In this document: positions 42,061 through 53,518 of the stretch, in pieces
Numbering within the stretch: position 1 is the stretch's first letter
How the letters are laid out: every line of letters begins with the position of its first letter
From: Kappaphycus alvarezii
Taxonomy: Eukaryota; Rhodophyta; Florideophyceae; Gigartinales; Solieriaceae
Direction of reading: 5' to 3'
DNA length: 64,000 nt
Assembly: GCA_002205965.3 (NCBI GenBank)
Contig: NADL03000124.1
Span: forward strand, 62,001-126,000
Made by a program: the position numbers and the translations under genes
The notes under the pieces: model-generated
Told to the model about the DNA's origin: nothing
Databases searched by the model: none
What the model saw: the letters and a program-made list of their open reading frames with translations, nothing else

Positions 42061-44509
42061 TATTATTTCTGTTGGACTACATATTTGATCGATCCTAAAG
42101 TTTTCCAGACAATTACAATGGACAGAAAAATGTGTATCGGCACAGGAATGGGGAAGAAGCTAGGCTTCATAAAAGGCCACCTTCAGGCCAGCCATCAAGC
42201 AGGGCGCATCGAAGATGGCGGTTGCAGCAGCGTGGCTTTGCATCCAAACCCCCCCCAACAAAGCCCACTCGGAAAGTAGGCGATGCTGGTACAGTTGGGC
42301 ACCGCAACAAGGTGGCTGACGTGGACCGTAACCTGTAGCGTAGAATTGGGCGCACTTTGGACAACCGCAACCAGACCCCCAATTTCAGGTTCCAACTGGT
42401 AGGTTTCGATTCCCTGAGTTGAGCTTTCCGCCATTCCACCCCCTTGATACAAGGTGTCCTCCCGGGCGTCGCGGAGATGTGCGACACATGAGTTGGAGTT
42501 TATCGCAGGCGCATGTAGCGGCGCAGTGGTTGCACGATCTGGCCGTCTACAGCCGAATGGGTCTCTTTGGTGATCCCGCGGGACGTAGGCGACGTGGACC
42601 ATTTGATTCGGTGTTGGGTCGCAGTGTGGACGGAAGGCGCAGCGGAGACTTGTCATACTCGTGATGTAAGGATGTTTTCACGCTTAGTACAGGACGGTGA
42701 ATGGGCGGTTGTAGCGGTTGTTGATTACAGCGTGGCACTGGGTGCATGTAGCTTGTGGAAAATAACGTGGCCCCTGTCGGGTATTGCATGTGGATGGGTG
42801 TGGATGGAGAGGGTGCGGTGTGAGAGTAGTTGTGGCCTGTCAACGTTTTGAGGTGATTGACAAATTGTAAAGTTGTATTATTATACGCTGTGCAGTAGGA
42901 GAGAAACAAGGGCCTATGACTTGTTTGATTGTTGAAAATATTGGTCTCGTGTTGGCAAAGTTGTAAACAAGGCAATTTTACGTGACAACATTTGTGAGAT
43001 GATTCATGTGGGTGTACTGTATTCGGTACCCTTTTTAATGTCGTACTGTAGCTGTATGCGTAAGGTTAATTGCATTACGAGAGTGAGAATATTGAATCGA
43101 ATGGACAATATATGCTCTACTGTAATAGTATGAAACCAATTCATTCAAGTGCCACTACTTTTTTGGTTTCAACAAAGGAGGGGGCGTGTTTATACAGTAA
43201 ACTACTACCGTAGTATGATTAACATGGTCTTTTATTGTCGGTGACGTCTGTAATTAACTACTGTGCAGTAGAGTACAGTTCTGTATGTGGATAATCTCTC
43301 TGTGAGCGGCGGATGATTGGTCGAACATTTTATGAATAGTACTGTATACTGTACTATACCTCAACGCCTACGCAGGCTATCGCGTTGAGGGGCCCTAGCT
43401 ACAGTAGCTAGATGTACATGGCTTGCATATTCTGCTACCGTACCGTATAGCAAAGTTTCTGATTTTCCGAAAACCTCATGCCGCATCATTGGTGGGAGAG
43501 GATCACAAGTTTCCGAAGGGGGCACCTCACATGTTGTCAGATAGTAATGAGTAAATATCCTTCTCTCAACGTAAAACTCCCAGCCAAACGCCAAATGGTG
43601 ACCAGTTAAAAAGTTATCTTCACTGCCCATTACTGTACTTTACTGTACAGTACATGATACTGCTGTACTGTATGGCCGCAGCAGTCGGTCCAAAGTGCTG
43701 GTGTTTGCAGACTCTACAAACTACAGTACTACTGCTAGCATCAGCCATAGCATCCCCACTCTTCGGCTTGTAGCAAACATCGCCATTACAGCGAACCCCT
43801 CATTTCCCAAACCTCATCGACCAACGGCTACGGCACAAATCTTGAGAGAAAATATACCCCCCACCATGGGATTGCTTTGCACTCTTCCATTTACAGTTTC
43901 AAAACAATGCATGTGCCGTACCGGTCAACGCAGTGCACGGCAGATCGGGCGCAGGTCGTCCGTCAAACGACATTGACCGCGCTACACACAACCCTACATT
44001 GCCAGGGCCCCACGTGCGATTTACCTTGAATAGAGGGCGGAGGATAGGGATTCTCATGCCTGGTATTTCGAATTACAGACGCAAGGTGAGTTGGAAATGA
44101 CCCGTTTCCAGCCGAGCAGTACTGTATTTTATGGGCGCGCGCATCGCGCGAGCTTGTACTGCACACGCCCTTGTTTACGCCACTACAGGCAAGTACTGTA
44201 CATTTTGGTTAAATTACGGATTGCAGCGACAACAATACCTAGGCCAAGTCGCACCGTATGGTTTCTATTAATAACGCCCCTCCCTTCGTAAGGGTCGTGC
44301 TGTGCAGCACTTGCAAGGACAATGCCAAGACGCATCACGTTTGTTACACTTCTCGTGCAGTGATTGGTCTGTTCATGACAAGGTACGCGTATGATCCTGT
44401 TGCCCACACACAAAGCAATTTACACAGGATCCATCAAACCTCATTCATTTCAGTACACCAAACAATTCGTACGTTATCAACTTTCACGTGCAACCACCCA
44501 CGGAGTCAC
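42061..44509. other. Intergenic region rich in TACTGTA/TACAGTA words
   Basis: No gene family is recognised. Frames of up to 153 codons at 42195-42975 are overlapping, on both strands, and lack motifs. From about 43010 to 44200 the sequence carries at least a dozen copies of TACTGTA or its complement, often as TACTGTACAGTAC-like clusters (for example around 43340 and 43635). It contains no TE proteins and probably represents host intergenic DNA. Confidence 0.55.
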
Positions 44510-44516
44510 TATAAAA
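44510..44516 (+). promoter_or_regulatory. Candidate TATA box
   Basis: TATAAAA about 100 bases upstream of the ATG at 44612, in otherwise mixed sequence. The distance allows a short leader. Inferred only from motif and position. Confidence 0.45.
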
Positions 44517-44611
44517 TCCTTGCTCTTCCTCGGCCGCAGTCATCGCAATTTCCGCGTCGCGTCAACATTCCCACGGTTTGAGTCTTTGCAGTTTTCCACC
44601 CGCCACTGCAT

Positions 44612-45783
44612 ATGTCGCGTCAGTTGGTTCACAGCATTGCAATTGTCCTCCTCATCTCTCAACTCGCACAGTCTAACAGAATCCCCTTTTCGCGTTCCAA
44701 CAAGGACCTCGTTTCTTCAAGTATCCACGCATCAGGCGGCCCGAACAAGGACTCTGGCCTGCTATGCGGCATTGGCTGTGGACGCAATTGTCAAGATGAA
44801 TATCTCATCAAAGCCAGAGATCGAGGCGAGCTAAGCTCCTTTTCAGAACACGATGAGCATCAAACCAAATTAAGAGTCCTACGCGAGGTAAGGTCCACGG
44901 TGCGCCGCTTGGATCATGTCACAGTCCAGAGAGATGAGCAACGGGTGCAATGTGACAACCATTCCATGATGAGCTGTTTACAGAAAACTCAGGGAAAACT
45001 TGCCATTTGTTGTAGCCGCCTCGCCAACCACTTGAGCAAGGGAGACAAGAGAGGTTTCCAGTTGGTAAAACATCGCCTGGACAGAATGAGTACGCCAAGG
45101 GCCGGGAACAAACCTGACGACGCCCTGAAAGGGAGGGTAGAGAGAAAAGAAACGCTGGTAAGGCAGGAGATGGACGAATCGTTCATGTGTGGTGAATCGT
45201 TTTACCTGGATGGAATTGAGTGTGTCAATGCAGATTGTTCCACGTTGAAGCTGCTGTGTGTGCAGGTGCTCGTGGATGTCGACTTGGCAGACCACTTGTT
45301 TTGTGATCTACTCAGCCCAAACCGGAGCACGCTGCTGAGGAACCCTGCTCGATATCGGGGCGGTGTGGGCTCAGACTCAGTTCTCAAAGGAAGGGGCAGT
45401 CCATTTGGAGGACTTTCACTCGTGTTTGGAGACATTATGTCACTTGTGCTTGTGGGTGTTCACGTGCTGAGTGATCCGGAATGGCAGAGTGGCTGGTTTC
45501 AGCCAGGGCAAGGTGTTAGTTGCCCGGATGGAATGTTTCTAAGTGAATTGCGATATACTGAAGGCGTTGTGGCCTCATCTCTGGGTGTTGAACGAATTTC
45601 AATTAAATGTTCAAGATTGGAGCGCAACTTGGACATTTCTGCGCCACGCCGATCTGCGGGATACCATTTGGAAGGCTCACTTTTCGAGATAGTGTGTGCG
45701 AAGATGGATTCGTAACCGGGTTCCAGTACAGGAATAATTCTCACGATTTTGTGTTGGAGTGTCGTTCGCTGCAATGTCGGTGA
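44612..45783 (+). CDS. Secreted cysteine-rich repeat protein (hypothetical)
   Basis: The main frame, 44612-45715, encodes 367 residues. Residues 1-21 are a typical signal peptide (hydrophobic SIAIVLLISQLAQS), so the product should enter the secretory pathway. A CGIGCGRNC cluster is at 52-60. Then come loosely repeated units with the pattern C(x)nG(F/M)(x)n(I/L)xC(S/R): 114-134, 193-216 and 304-333 (SCPDGMFLSELRY ... IKCSRL). The last 30 codons diverge, whereas the -1 frame reads SVCEDGFVTGFQYRNNSHDF and LECRSLQC to a stop at 45783. That would be a fourth unit, so I extend the gene with one frame change (or a tiny intron) between about 45606 and 45700. The units faintly recall dermatopontin/VMO-type extracellular repeats, but I do not assign a family. 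It is the only non-TE gene seen. Confidence 0.6.
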
Positions 45784-46084
45784 TTTGCCCACGGGTAACG
45801 TCGTCACGATGTCGCATGCGTTAGCGCAGGTGTGTTTCTGAACCGAGGCAAAGCGCAAGTGTGCTTTTCCCAAGGATTCGGTTGCACATTGGCACCAAAT
45901 CACTCTAAACACGAAAACATTACAGTATGGTACAGTATGTACAGTAACCAATGGGGTTCGACTTGTACATATGACAATACTTTTCAAATAATAATTACCC
46001 AAAATTTCCCCCCTTGTACATATTCTTTGTACAAGTCAACAGATGAGCCAAAGCAGGTGCCCTCCTGTACCGGAGACGATGTAC

Positions 46085-46331
46085 TCCTCTACTTATGCAA
46101 ACGGGGGGGGGGATTTGCGGTGCATTACTGATCAGAGATGTAAACGGCTATTTTCCGAGACTATGGGGGGCAGGTATATGTATTAGAGAGTTTTGAAAAG
46201 GAGGCAGTCAGGCGGGACGACCTCACAAGGCTGGAGTGCGGCCAGCAGTGAGGCATGTTGTGTGGACGAAACCGACACCGAAGCAGAAAAAAAGATTTTG
46301 GTGTTTTACTTTTGAAAGATATATCCAATGT
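46085..46331 (+). repeat. Dispersed repeat shared with 22735-23070
   Basis: Matches in order GGGGGGGATT, ATTACTGATCAGAGATG, GGGGGGCAGG, TATTAGA and ends with the 33-bp motif (46300-46331). The match ends at the motif in both loci. No coding motif is recognised. Confidence 0.6.
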
Positions 46332-47199
46332 ATCTCATGGTTTCCCAGACAACCGAAGCGTGTCTGTGCATAGGGACAGATCGCACCCGCCCGACGGTTT
46401 CCACGGCCAAGAGTGGATATCGTACTGGACTAGTGCAGACCTCATACTAGGGTTATTTGTGATGGGAGGAGGGAGAGGTCAAGCTGTAATTTTGCTTCAG
46501 CAGAGGGGGGCAAGGGAAAGGGATGCTTCTTCCCTTCATGGCTGGGAAATTTTGGGGTATTTTAATGCATGGAAGATGTGGTCGGTTATATCCACGCGGC
46601 TCGTTATGCGGGACAAGTCGTCGCTGATAGCCTGGGGTGCTTTGGCTACCAGCTATGTACCCGACAGCCGAGCGCATTGTTGCCGAAAATTGCCAGTGCA
46701 GTACACGTATTTAGATTGGATTCATATTTGCATTGGGTTCATAAATTACATTGGTTCAATTTAATTGCTGAACAGTGGTGGTGGACAAGCAATAGAGCTT
46801 CTCATACCTCGGTGTCATTACAGTAAATTATGCAATTTTTTGGGAGGTACAACACATAGTTTTGCGTACAGTGCTCGTGAGACTGGTGAGATCCCTGTCG
46901 TCGCGATTCACAACGCCGAAGTTCACATCGCGTTTCAAGAAACTACGACCCCACCAACATCGACTCATGACGGCCCAATTGAACGTTCCATTGCTCGCGC
47001 TCGCCATCCAAGCCTCCAACACATTTAAGCACGCAGCGGCTCTCTATGAGTCACAAACGCAGTCTACACAACCAAAAGCCAAGACAACAAGGAGCACACC
47101 CAAAAACCTCCCAATAGGTCACGTTTCCACTATCGCCACACGAATCAGGTAGCAAAAGGATAATCTCCGATGAGGAACTAAACGGGAAAAAGAACCTAT
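46332..47199. other. No recognisable gene
   Basis: The 169-codon frame 46255-46764 begins inside the dispersed repeat and shows no motif or conserved pattern. Not called. Confidence 0.45.
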
Positions 47200-47299
47200 T
47201 TGCGAGAAACATTCGCCAGTTTTCTAATATCTTTAAAGGAAATTACAAAGCAAATATCCAATGAGCAACCCTATGGTGAAAAAATAGGCCACATGCTGA

Positions 47300-48579
47300 G
47301 CCTATCCACTGTTGGCAGCAGAAGTAACAGCATCCCAAGAACAGTTGCAGGTACAAAACGACGCATCAACTTTAAAGCACTCAAAGCACGAGGACCGAAA
47401 ACAGCTGCTTGGGAAACTGCTCTTTACAGGGAACTTTTGGAAGAATTTGATCGATTGCGCTGCTTGGCGTAAAGTTCTCGCCAGCCATTTCAAAAACTCT
47501 AGCTCACTCCATCATAATCAAGGCACATCAAGGCGCTCCCTACACTCATCTGTGCATGTTAACGGACAATCTATTTCTACTCGAGTTACCATTCGCTGGA
47601 TTCAGAGCTTTATGAACAGGAATAGGATTGTCCTGAGAGCACAGAAAGGCCAGCTTCTTACCAGTCCTGCCCATCAGAAACATTGAACGCACGGTTGCGT
47701 TTCATCTCGGAAGGCTGCGACGGGGATTTATGTCAGGACTTCTCAATGAAAACAACATCGAGAACGCCGATGAAACCCACTTTGTTTCGATATTGACAAT
47801 GGAAAGACGCTTGGTTTCAAAGGCGGCGGCCACGTTAAGTACGCCGATGCTGTATCCGGTGGAGATCCTATCACCATGATGGTCCGCATTACAGGAGGAA
47901 GGAGAGCCTGTATTGAGACCCCTTTTCTGATTTTTAAGAATGCAAAGAGATCCTATCCTATTCAAGGTGTTCCCGATGCAACTCCCGGTGTTTCTTATCG
48001 ATCTAGCCCGAAGGAGTGGATGGATGGTGTCACGTTTAAAGAGTGGTTTTCTGAGCCGCGCGCTGTAAATCATCTCCCGCAAATGGCACAGCGAATTTAT
48101 ACATTGACAACTGCTCTGGGCATGTTTTAGACGAAGAAACGAGTGGTATTCTGCAGCGAATTCGTACGACTATATCAAAGCTGCCGGCCAATGCCACGAA
48201 TTTGGCGCAACCCGCTGATTATTTTATCATTCAGAAGATTAAGGAGGCGTGGCGCAGGCGCTGGGAAACTTATAAGCGTTAGTGTATTAAAGGAGGGGCC
48301 TGAGTTGAATCCACTGAAAAGCTTCCAAATCCGGGAAAGATTTTCTTCTTGCGGCTGGCGGTTTCTGTCTTTAGAGATGTCAATGCAATGGTTGACATTA
48401 ATAGCATTAATTATGCCCGTAAGGCCATGATTCGGACTGGCATGTCATTGAATGTGAATGGGGTTTTGGGAGGAGTTCCAACTGTCCGATGAACTCTAGT
48501 GCATTGTCGCGAAACATCAGGATTATTTCGAGGGCAAGGATGTTGATGATTGTTCAGATGCCGAAGATGTAAGTGAGTA
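47300..48579 (+). pseudogene. DDE transposase (pogo/Tc1-mariner-like) pseudogene
   Basis: DDE-superfamily transposase, which would cut and paste its own terminal repeats. In order across frames: RGPKTAAWETALYRELLEEF (about 47390-47450); helix-turn-helix-like TIRWIQSFMNRNRIVLRAQK (about 47590-47645); HLGRLRRGFMSGLLNENNIE and NADETHFV (first catalytic Asp, about 47770); KYADAVSGGDPITMMVRITG; GVSYRSSPKEWMDG; YIDNCSGH (second Asp, about 48097); NATNLAQPADYFIIQKIKEA and WRRRWETYK; then NYARKAMIRTGMSLNVNG and a terminal YFEGKDVDD ending at 48579. At least four frame changes (about 47470, 47690, 47795, 48095) and one internal TGA make it non-functional. Similar transposases are frequent in oomycete and algal genomes. 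Confidence 0.85.
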
Positions 48580-48706
48580 AAAATATTATTTTCTAGCTTT
48601 TTGAAGATTTTAGATTGGTCCATATCATTTATGAATTATACCTTAATTAGATTTGGTTCGGATTTAAACTGGACCAACTTAATTGATGAATAATGCCTGA
48701 AATCTG

Positions 48707-48769
48707 AGGTTCGAAATTAGATTGGTCCAATCTAATTTCTATAGATTGGACCAATCTAATTTCGAACCT
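48707..48769. repeat. Perfect palindrome, 28-bp arms
   Basis: Arms 48707-48734 and 48742-48769 are exact reverse complements (outer ends AGGTTCGAAATTAG), separated by 7 bp. Partial copies of the inner part (TTAGATTGGTCCA) stand at 48611 and, degenerate, at 48670. It lies 130 bp past the transposase stop, so it may be the transposon's terminal region. No partner was found on the 5' side. Confidence 0.9.
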
Positions 48770-48779
48770 AGTAAAAACT

Positions 48780-51208
48780 CATCATAAATCCCCCTAAATC
48801 GCATAAAATTCACATTACAGCAAGGGTCTCAACACAACTCCGTCCTAAAACTGCAGCACGGGTGCAGTATGGAAATACCTTGCTCAGCTCACCAAGGAGT
48901 CGGTTAATTCCTACAACCTCCCCAAATCGCGACTCACACATTTCTATCTGTCGCCTGGTCTTTCAAGGGCACCCCAACAGCCAAAGCAGCCAACTATTCA
49001 GCCTTGACCTTAACTGCAAAAACGACTAACTTCTCCCATGCGCTGTCTTCGCCTCGGACGCTCAGTGCTGATTCAAGTCAGACAAAAACTTTCGGGACTA
49101 GCCTATCCACTGAACGTGTAAAAAAGAAGCAATAAAGTGGTAATTTAATCCCCAAACACTTCCATGGACGAGTAGGATGGTGAATACCAAGCAAATCGCC
49201 CGAGATTTAACAGGCAGGAGGGCTCCATTGCTGGAGTCAGACTGCAAAGCGGCAAGGAAACAGCCGTCCTAACTCATGACACCAAAACATGGCGCTACCA
49301 CGAATTAATCTCAAGACGATGCAAAACTTCTCATTTGATCGGATACGTCGCAGAGCGAAAAGGGGTAATCTTTTTCGCCTTGCCAGTTGTCCACATCTTA
49401 TCCAGATTAGAAGATCTCAGAGAGTTGTGACAGTCTGGACGACATCTTCTGCAGAGCCTCGCTCGTTGCTACAAAAGGAGAAAACGGCTTCGGAAAAGCT
49501 CTTTTACTACGAAGCATGCGGTCAAATCTCACTGTCTTGCAAAGTAACGAGCGGATTGTAAGAGAACTGGCGTTCAGTTTGAGCCTCACAGAATCTATTC
49601 TCGATCGCGAATACCATACTGAGTACCCGTAATTCCAACGTACACAATCTCTTCTGTGTTTTAAAAGATACCGCACGGTCCAAGATTTCTTGATGGCGAA
49701 GTACTTCTCCGTTGACTAAGGGACAGATTTGGAGTTCCCTTTATTTACTTGTACATTTTCTCATTCAAGAGGAGCAGCCAGGAGTTTGCCTCCATGAAGT
49801 CATTTGAAGTGACTTCGAACAAGAACAGAGAGACGGAACAGTCTTCAACAAGTTGTTCTGTATGAAGCTAGCTTCTCGGGCTGGGGTCATCTTGATGATC
49901 GAATCCTGGTGTTAGAAGCACCCCAACAAGTATTTTAAGGTATTCTTCCCGATGTGGAGGGTGCTTTCGCCTCTGGCGCTCCACCCCTTGACGAGGACTT
50001 TCCAGTTACCTTTCGCGACTTCGAAGGTCGCTGCATGCAGGCATTTGCCGCAACTATGCTGTATCTCGTCTTCGATAAGGGCCTACCAAATAAAAATTGA
50101 TCCATAAACTACGAGAGTGATTGCAAAACCTTGGATCCGTTCGTTACCGTCGTCTCTGTCACTCTTTCACGGATGCCATGAAAGGGTTGAACCGCATTTT
50201 TCCTTTCCTTGGGTCTTCAGTCATGTTAATCTTGAATAAATTCCACATGGCTGTTTCTAGAGTAGTATTTGATAGCAAGATTGGAGTAACCCTGATGTCA
50301 ACTAGATCCCTGGGCTGTATGGTTCCCCCTCAAGCGGAATTTACGTAGCGGTGATTATATAGGACGCTGCAGGACTCAACATGCCTATGCATGGACGCAA
50401 GGGAAAACCCCGTAATCATATATGGTTGGGAGGAGGATATGGTTGGAAGGAAGGTATGCTTAGGAGTGGGATTTGAGTGGGGGACGATATGTTTGCGCGA
50501 AGGATTATGTGACGCGATCCTGCAAAACTTCGGTGAAACTTTGCTGCGGAGAGGACGACCCGGAAGACATTCTGAAGGTAGCTGACGTATGGAGAGTGAA
50601 TGGACAGGTAAGCAATACATCCATTCTCGATATCGTAGTATCCCTGCCGCTCCGTCAGATCCTGTGATGAATAAGAGGAGTGCCGTCGCCCAAACCCACC
50701 GTCGATTCTTCTCGTCGAGTAAGGGGCGTAGAGGCGACCACGGAAGTAATTAATGGGTACCAGGTCCCAAATGAAATCAAGAAACACTGGTTGATGCTTG
50801 TGCTGTAGTATCATTACAGATCCATAATTTGGTAAAACGGTGTGACATGAATAATTTCTCAGGTCCAAATAGAAAATGATCCAGTTTATTACTGAGCAAA
50901 GCAAAAAAGCATAAAAAATCACTAATACAAGAGATGAAACGATAACTAGGTTTACATAAATCCAGCAATCCTTGACCTCCAAGTGGCTCGGGTGCAATAC
51001 GAAGTGAAAAAAATATTCCCGCGTGGATGCCGCTCCAGAAACGCCTAATCTTTTATGAGACTAGCCATTATCAGGGATGCGCAACTTCCCACACCTGGAA
51101 AGACCCGTAATAGCTCAAGCTAAGGGCAGGCCATTTAGCTGTGGTTGTTAATGCATGCACATACGCAGAACTTAATCCCACGTTGACCACACGAGGCTCT
51201 GTCGAGAT
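48780..51208. other. 2.4 kb without a recognised gene
   Basis: One protein-like stretch at 49853-50070 (plus strand) reads VVLYEASFSGWGHLDDRIL then, after a stop, GILPDVEGAFASGAPP and RDFEGRCMQAFAATML. It is reminiscent of the SGWG start of DIRS-type RNase H but too short to assign. The 193-codon minus frame 50997-50416 has a hydrophobic start and no known motif; it may be the decayed 3' end of the retroelement whose integrase lies at 51.2-51.9 kb. Elsewhere nothing is visible. Confidence 0.35.
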
Positions 51209-52715
51209 TTAATCACAAATTCTACTCACCTGTTCTCCTCGACGCTGAGGGTGAAAGGCAAATGAGGCCAGAAGTTCCAAGTCGAAGTGTGCATCGGAAG
51301 CGTTGGCTATTAATGCGACGGGTTCAGAGGGACTTATGCGCGATTTTGCTCCAAAAATAAGTTCAAACGGTAAATCTACTGCGTAAAGGCGACAGCGGCG
51401 GTATCCATACAAAATATGGGGCAAGCATTCTTCCAAAACTATCCTTTGGCCGACAAACATCCTTTCATGGCGGTTGTTTGGATGCTTTGTACCATCCTTT
51501 TGCCTCTAACATTATACATAGGAGCGTACGCAAAAACAGTGGCCCAGATAAATCTATGTTTCTTCATGAAGTCCGTAATGGCGGAAGCGGTGAAGCACCC
51601 AGCATTGTCGGAGATAATAGTCTTGGAGGGACAAAAGGGTTCATAAATTAGCTCTCTATGAGCTTAGAGATGGTTTTGGACGATAAGTCCGTGGTTGCAA
51701 CTGCGATTGCCCAACCTGTCAAATGGTCGACGGCGATGAGCAGATAATTATCCCCTGAATTTGATACCGGTAGAGGTCCCCCGAGTTCAATCGAATAAGT
51801 CTCGAAAATAGTTCTCAATGGGATATTAAAAGTCTTTCAATACGGCAGAAGAGGCCTCTTCTTCTCCCTTCGCAACTTTTCACGTAGTTTTCAATGTCTC
51901 GGTGCATCTGCGGCCCTGAATAACGCTCTGTGGCAAATTTCTTTATTGTCTTCTTATTTCAATGTCCAAGATCATCATAGAATGGCTTCATATCGCAACC
52001 CCGTCCTCCATAACCAGTACGGTCTCCGCCCGTTTTTGGTGCGCCCAAGAGGCTTTCCTTCCCACACAGTGACGTTTTTAGCCATACCATTGATAGAACG
52101 ACGCATTTCCTCATCATCAACTCGGATCTTCAAACCTTACAAATGCCAGGCGACTTCGAGCAGAAAACCATTTTTTATGGGAATCTCGTCGGCAGTGACG
52201 GATCCAGCGCCGCATATCAGCCTCATTTATCGTATTCGAAGGCGGAAGAGTATCCATTAGGCACTTCATGTGAGAGGTAATCAGCTGTTCTGTTGCCCGT
52301 GCTCGGCCTGTAGTCTACCTCTAAATCATACTCCGCAAGGTAGTCCATCCAGCGCACCAGCGTTTCGTGAATATTTTTTACTTGAATGCAAAAGGGAGGG
52401 CCTCATGCTCGGGTATCAGCTTGAACGGTTCCATTGATATCAGATACACTGTAAATTTTTTTAAGGCGAAGGTGACGGCGAAGGCCTCTTTCTCTCAGGC
52501 GGAAGAGTTAAGCTCTAATAAGTTCATCGTCCGACTTGCGTACTACACGGGATGAATTTTACCAACATCCTTCTTTTAGGCCATAACTACTCCAACGGGG
52601 ACATTAGAAACGTCGTTTCCACGATGAAATGAGACTAGAAGTCCGAGACGGCTAGCGCCGACGGAGAGCTAGTCTTCCCTTTCAGAGTTTAGAAGTCGGA
52701 AGTCATCTCTTCAGT
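51209..52715 (-). pseudogene. Ty3-3: RNase H and downstream integrase
   Basis: From 52715 downward: KLTEEMTSDF, SHFIVET, then EKEAFAVTFALKKFTVYLIS and EHEAL (RNase H, closely like Ty3-1). After a spacer comes IELGGPLPVSNSGDNYLLIA with VDHLTGWAIAVA (about 51790-51700, integrase core around the first Asp) and ECLPHILYGYRRC with PFELIFGAKSR (51440-51330). The RNase H-integrase order is the normal Ty3 order. Its RT is on the far side of the chromovirus at 57.9-58.8 kb. Stops are frequent. Confidence 0.8.
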
Positions 52716-52720
52716 CAATT

Positions 52721-52932
52721 TGTAAAAGTGTGTGGGCACTCTGTTTCGATGATGACAAAAACAGAAGATAGGTCCTTCTTTACTATGATGATAAAGAGAG
52801 ACAAGCTTAAATACTACTGAGAGAAAACCAAGAGTTCAGGATTGACTATGAACTCTTGAAATAAACGGATGTCTGAAATACAGGGCGACTAAACGTTTGC
52901 CTAGACATCACTTGCGAGAGTACTCTCTTGCA
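52721..52932 (-). repeat. Chromovirus 3' LTR
   Basis: 212 bp, TG...CA, preceded on the minus strand by the purine tract at about 52933-52946. Partner at 57648-57858, with roughly one difference in eight to ten bases by eye. Confidence 0.9.
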
Positions 52933-53518
52933 CTTACCCTCCTTTTGAATGCGAAGACCTCGGAGAATCTTTGAATTTTTGAATTAGCTCCTGGCAGTGT
53001 TTCAATTAGGAGATTGGCATCGAAATAGCTTCTTCCAAACTGTGCCCTTTGTGGGGTGTTGAGCGCACAAAATGTAATCGATGGTTGAACTGTTGGTTGA
53101 TGCTTTCGGTAAAGAGGCCGGAACACCAGACCAAGGTTTATATAGAAAAGGTACTCAACACCAGGAGAGATAAACTGTAAACAAACGATACTGAATTCAA
53201 AGGTATTCTAGAAAAAGCGACCCCAGAGGTATCAAACTACAAGGTTCTGACGGCTCATGTAGCAGCCATCAGTGTAACCGAAAGCAATAAACATCATTGC
53301 AAAGTCCCATTGGTCCAATTGGCTAGAAAGCATAAAGTGGATGCTGATTGGTTGGTCCGAAATGTTTCGAGAACCACGTGAGATAGCCACGATGGCTCCA
53401 TGTCATTGGTTTGGTACAAAGAGGTATGATCTTATGTTTTACACTGGTGCGTGGGTGCAGTTGTACTGATGTCTTCTTACAGTGTAAATCCTTGGTACAG
53501 GTTACTGGAGCGATACTG

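Noticed and set aside
42195-42975. Overlapping ORFs of 142 and 153 codons on the minus strand, with plus-strand alternatives
   Set aside because: GC-rich stretch open on both strands, no motif and no clear start; compositional.
45499-46002. 167-codon minus-strand ORF
   Set aside because: It is the antisense of the secreted-protein gene and its 3' region; the plus strand shows repeat structure and a signal peptide.
46255-46764. 169-codon ORF
   Set aside because: It starts inside a dispersed repeat, has no motif and no conserved counterpart at 23.0 kb.
50416-50997. 193-codon ORF as a membrane protein or as a third copy of the Ty3-1 extension module
   Set aside because: A few residues (LCFFAL in an alternative frame) resemble the module start, but the rest does not align. 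Left unassigned.
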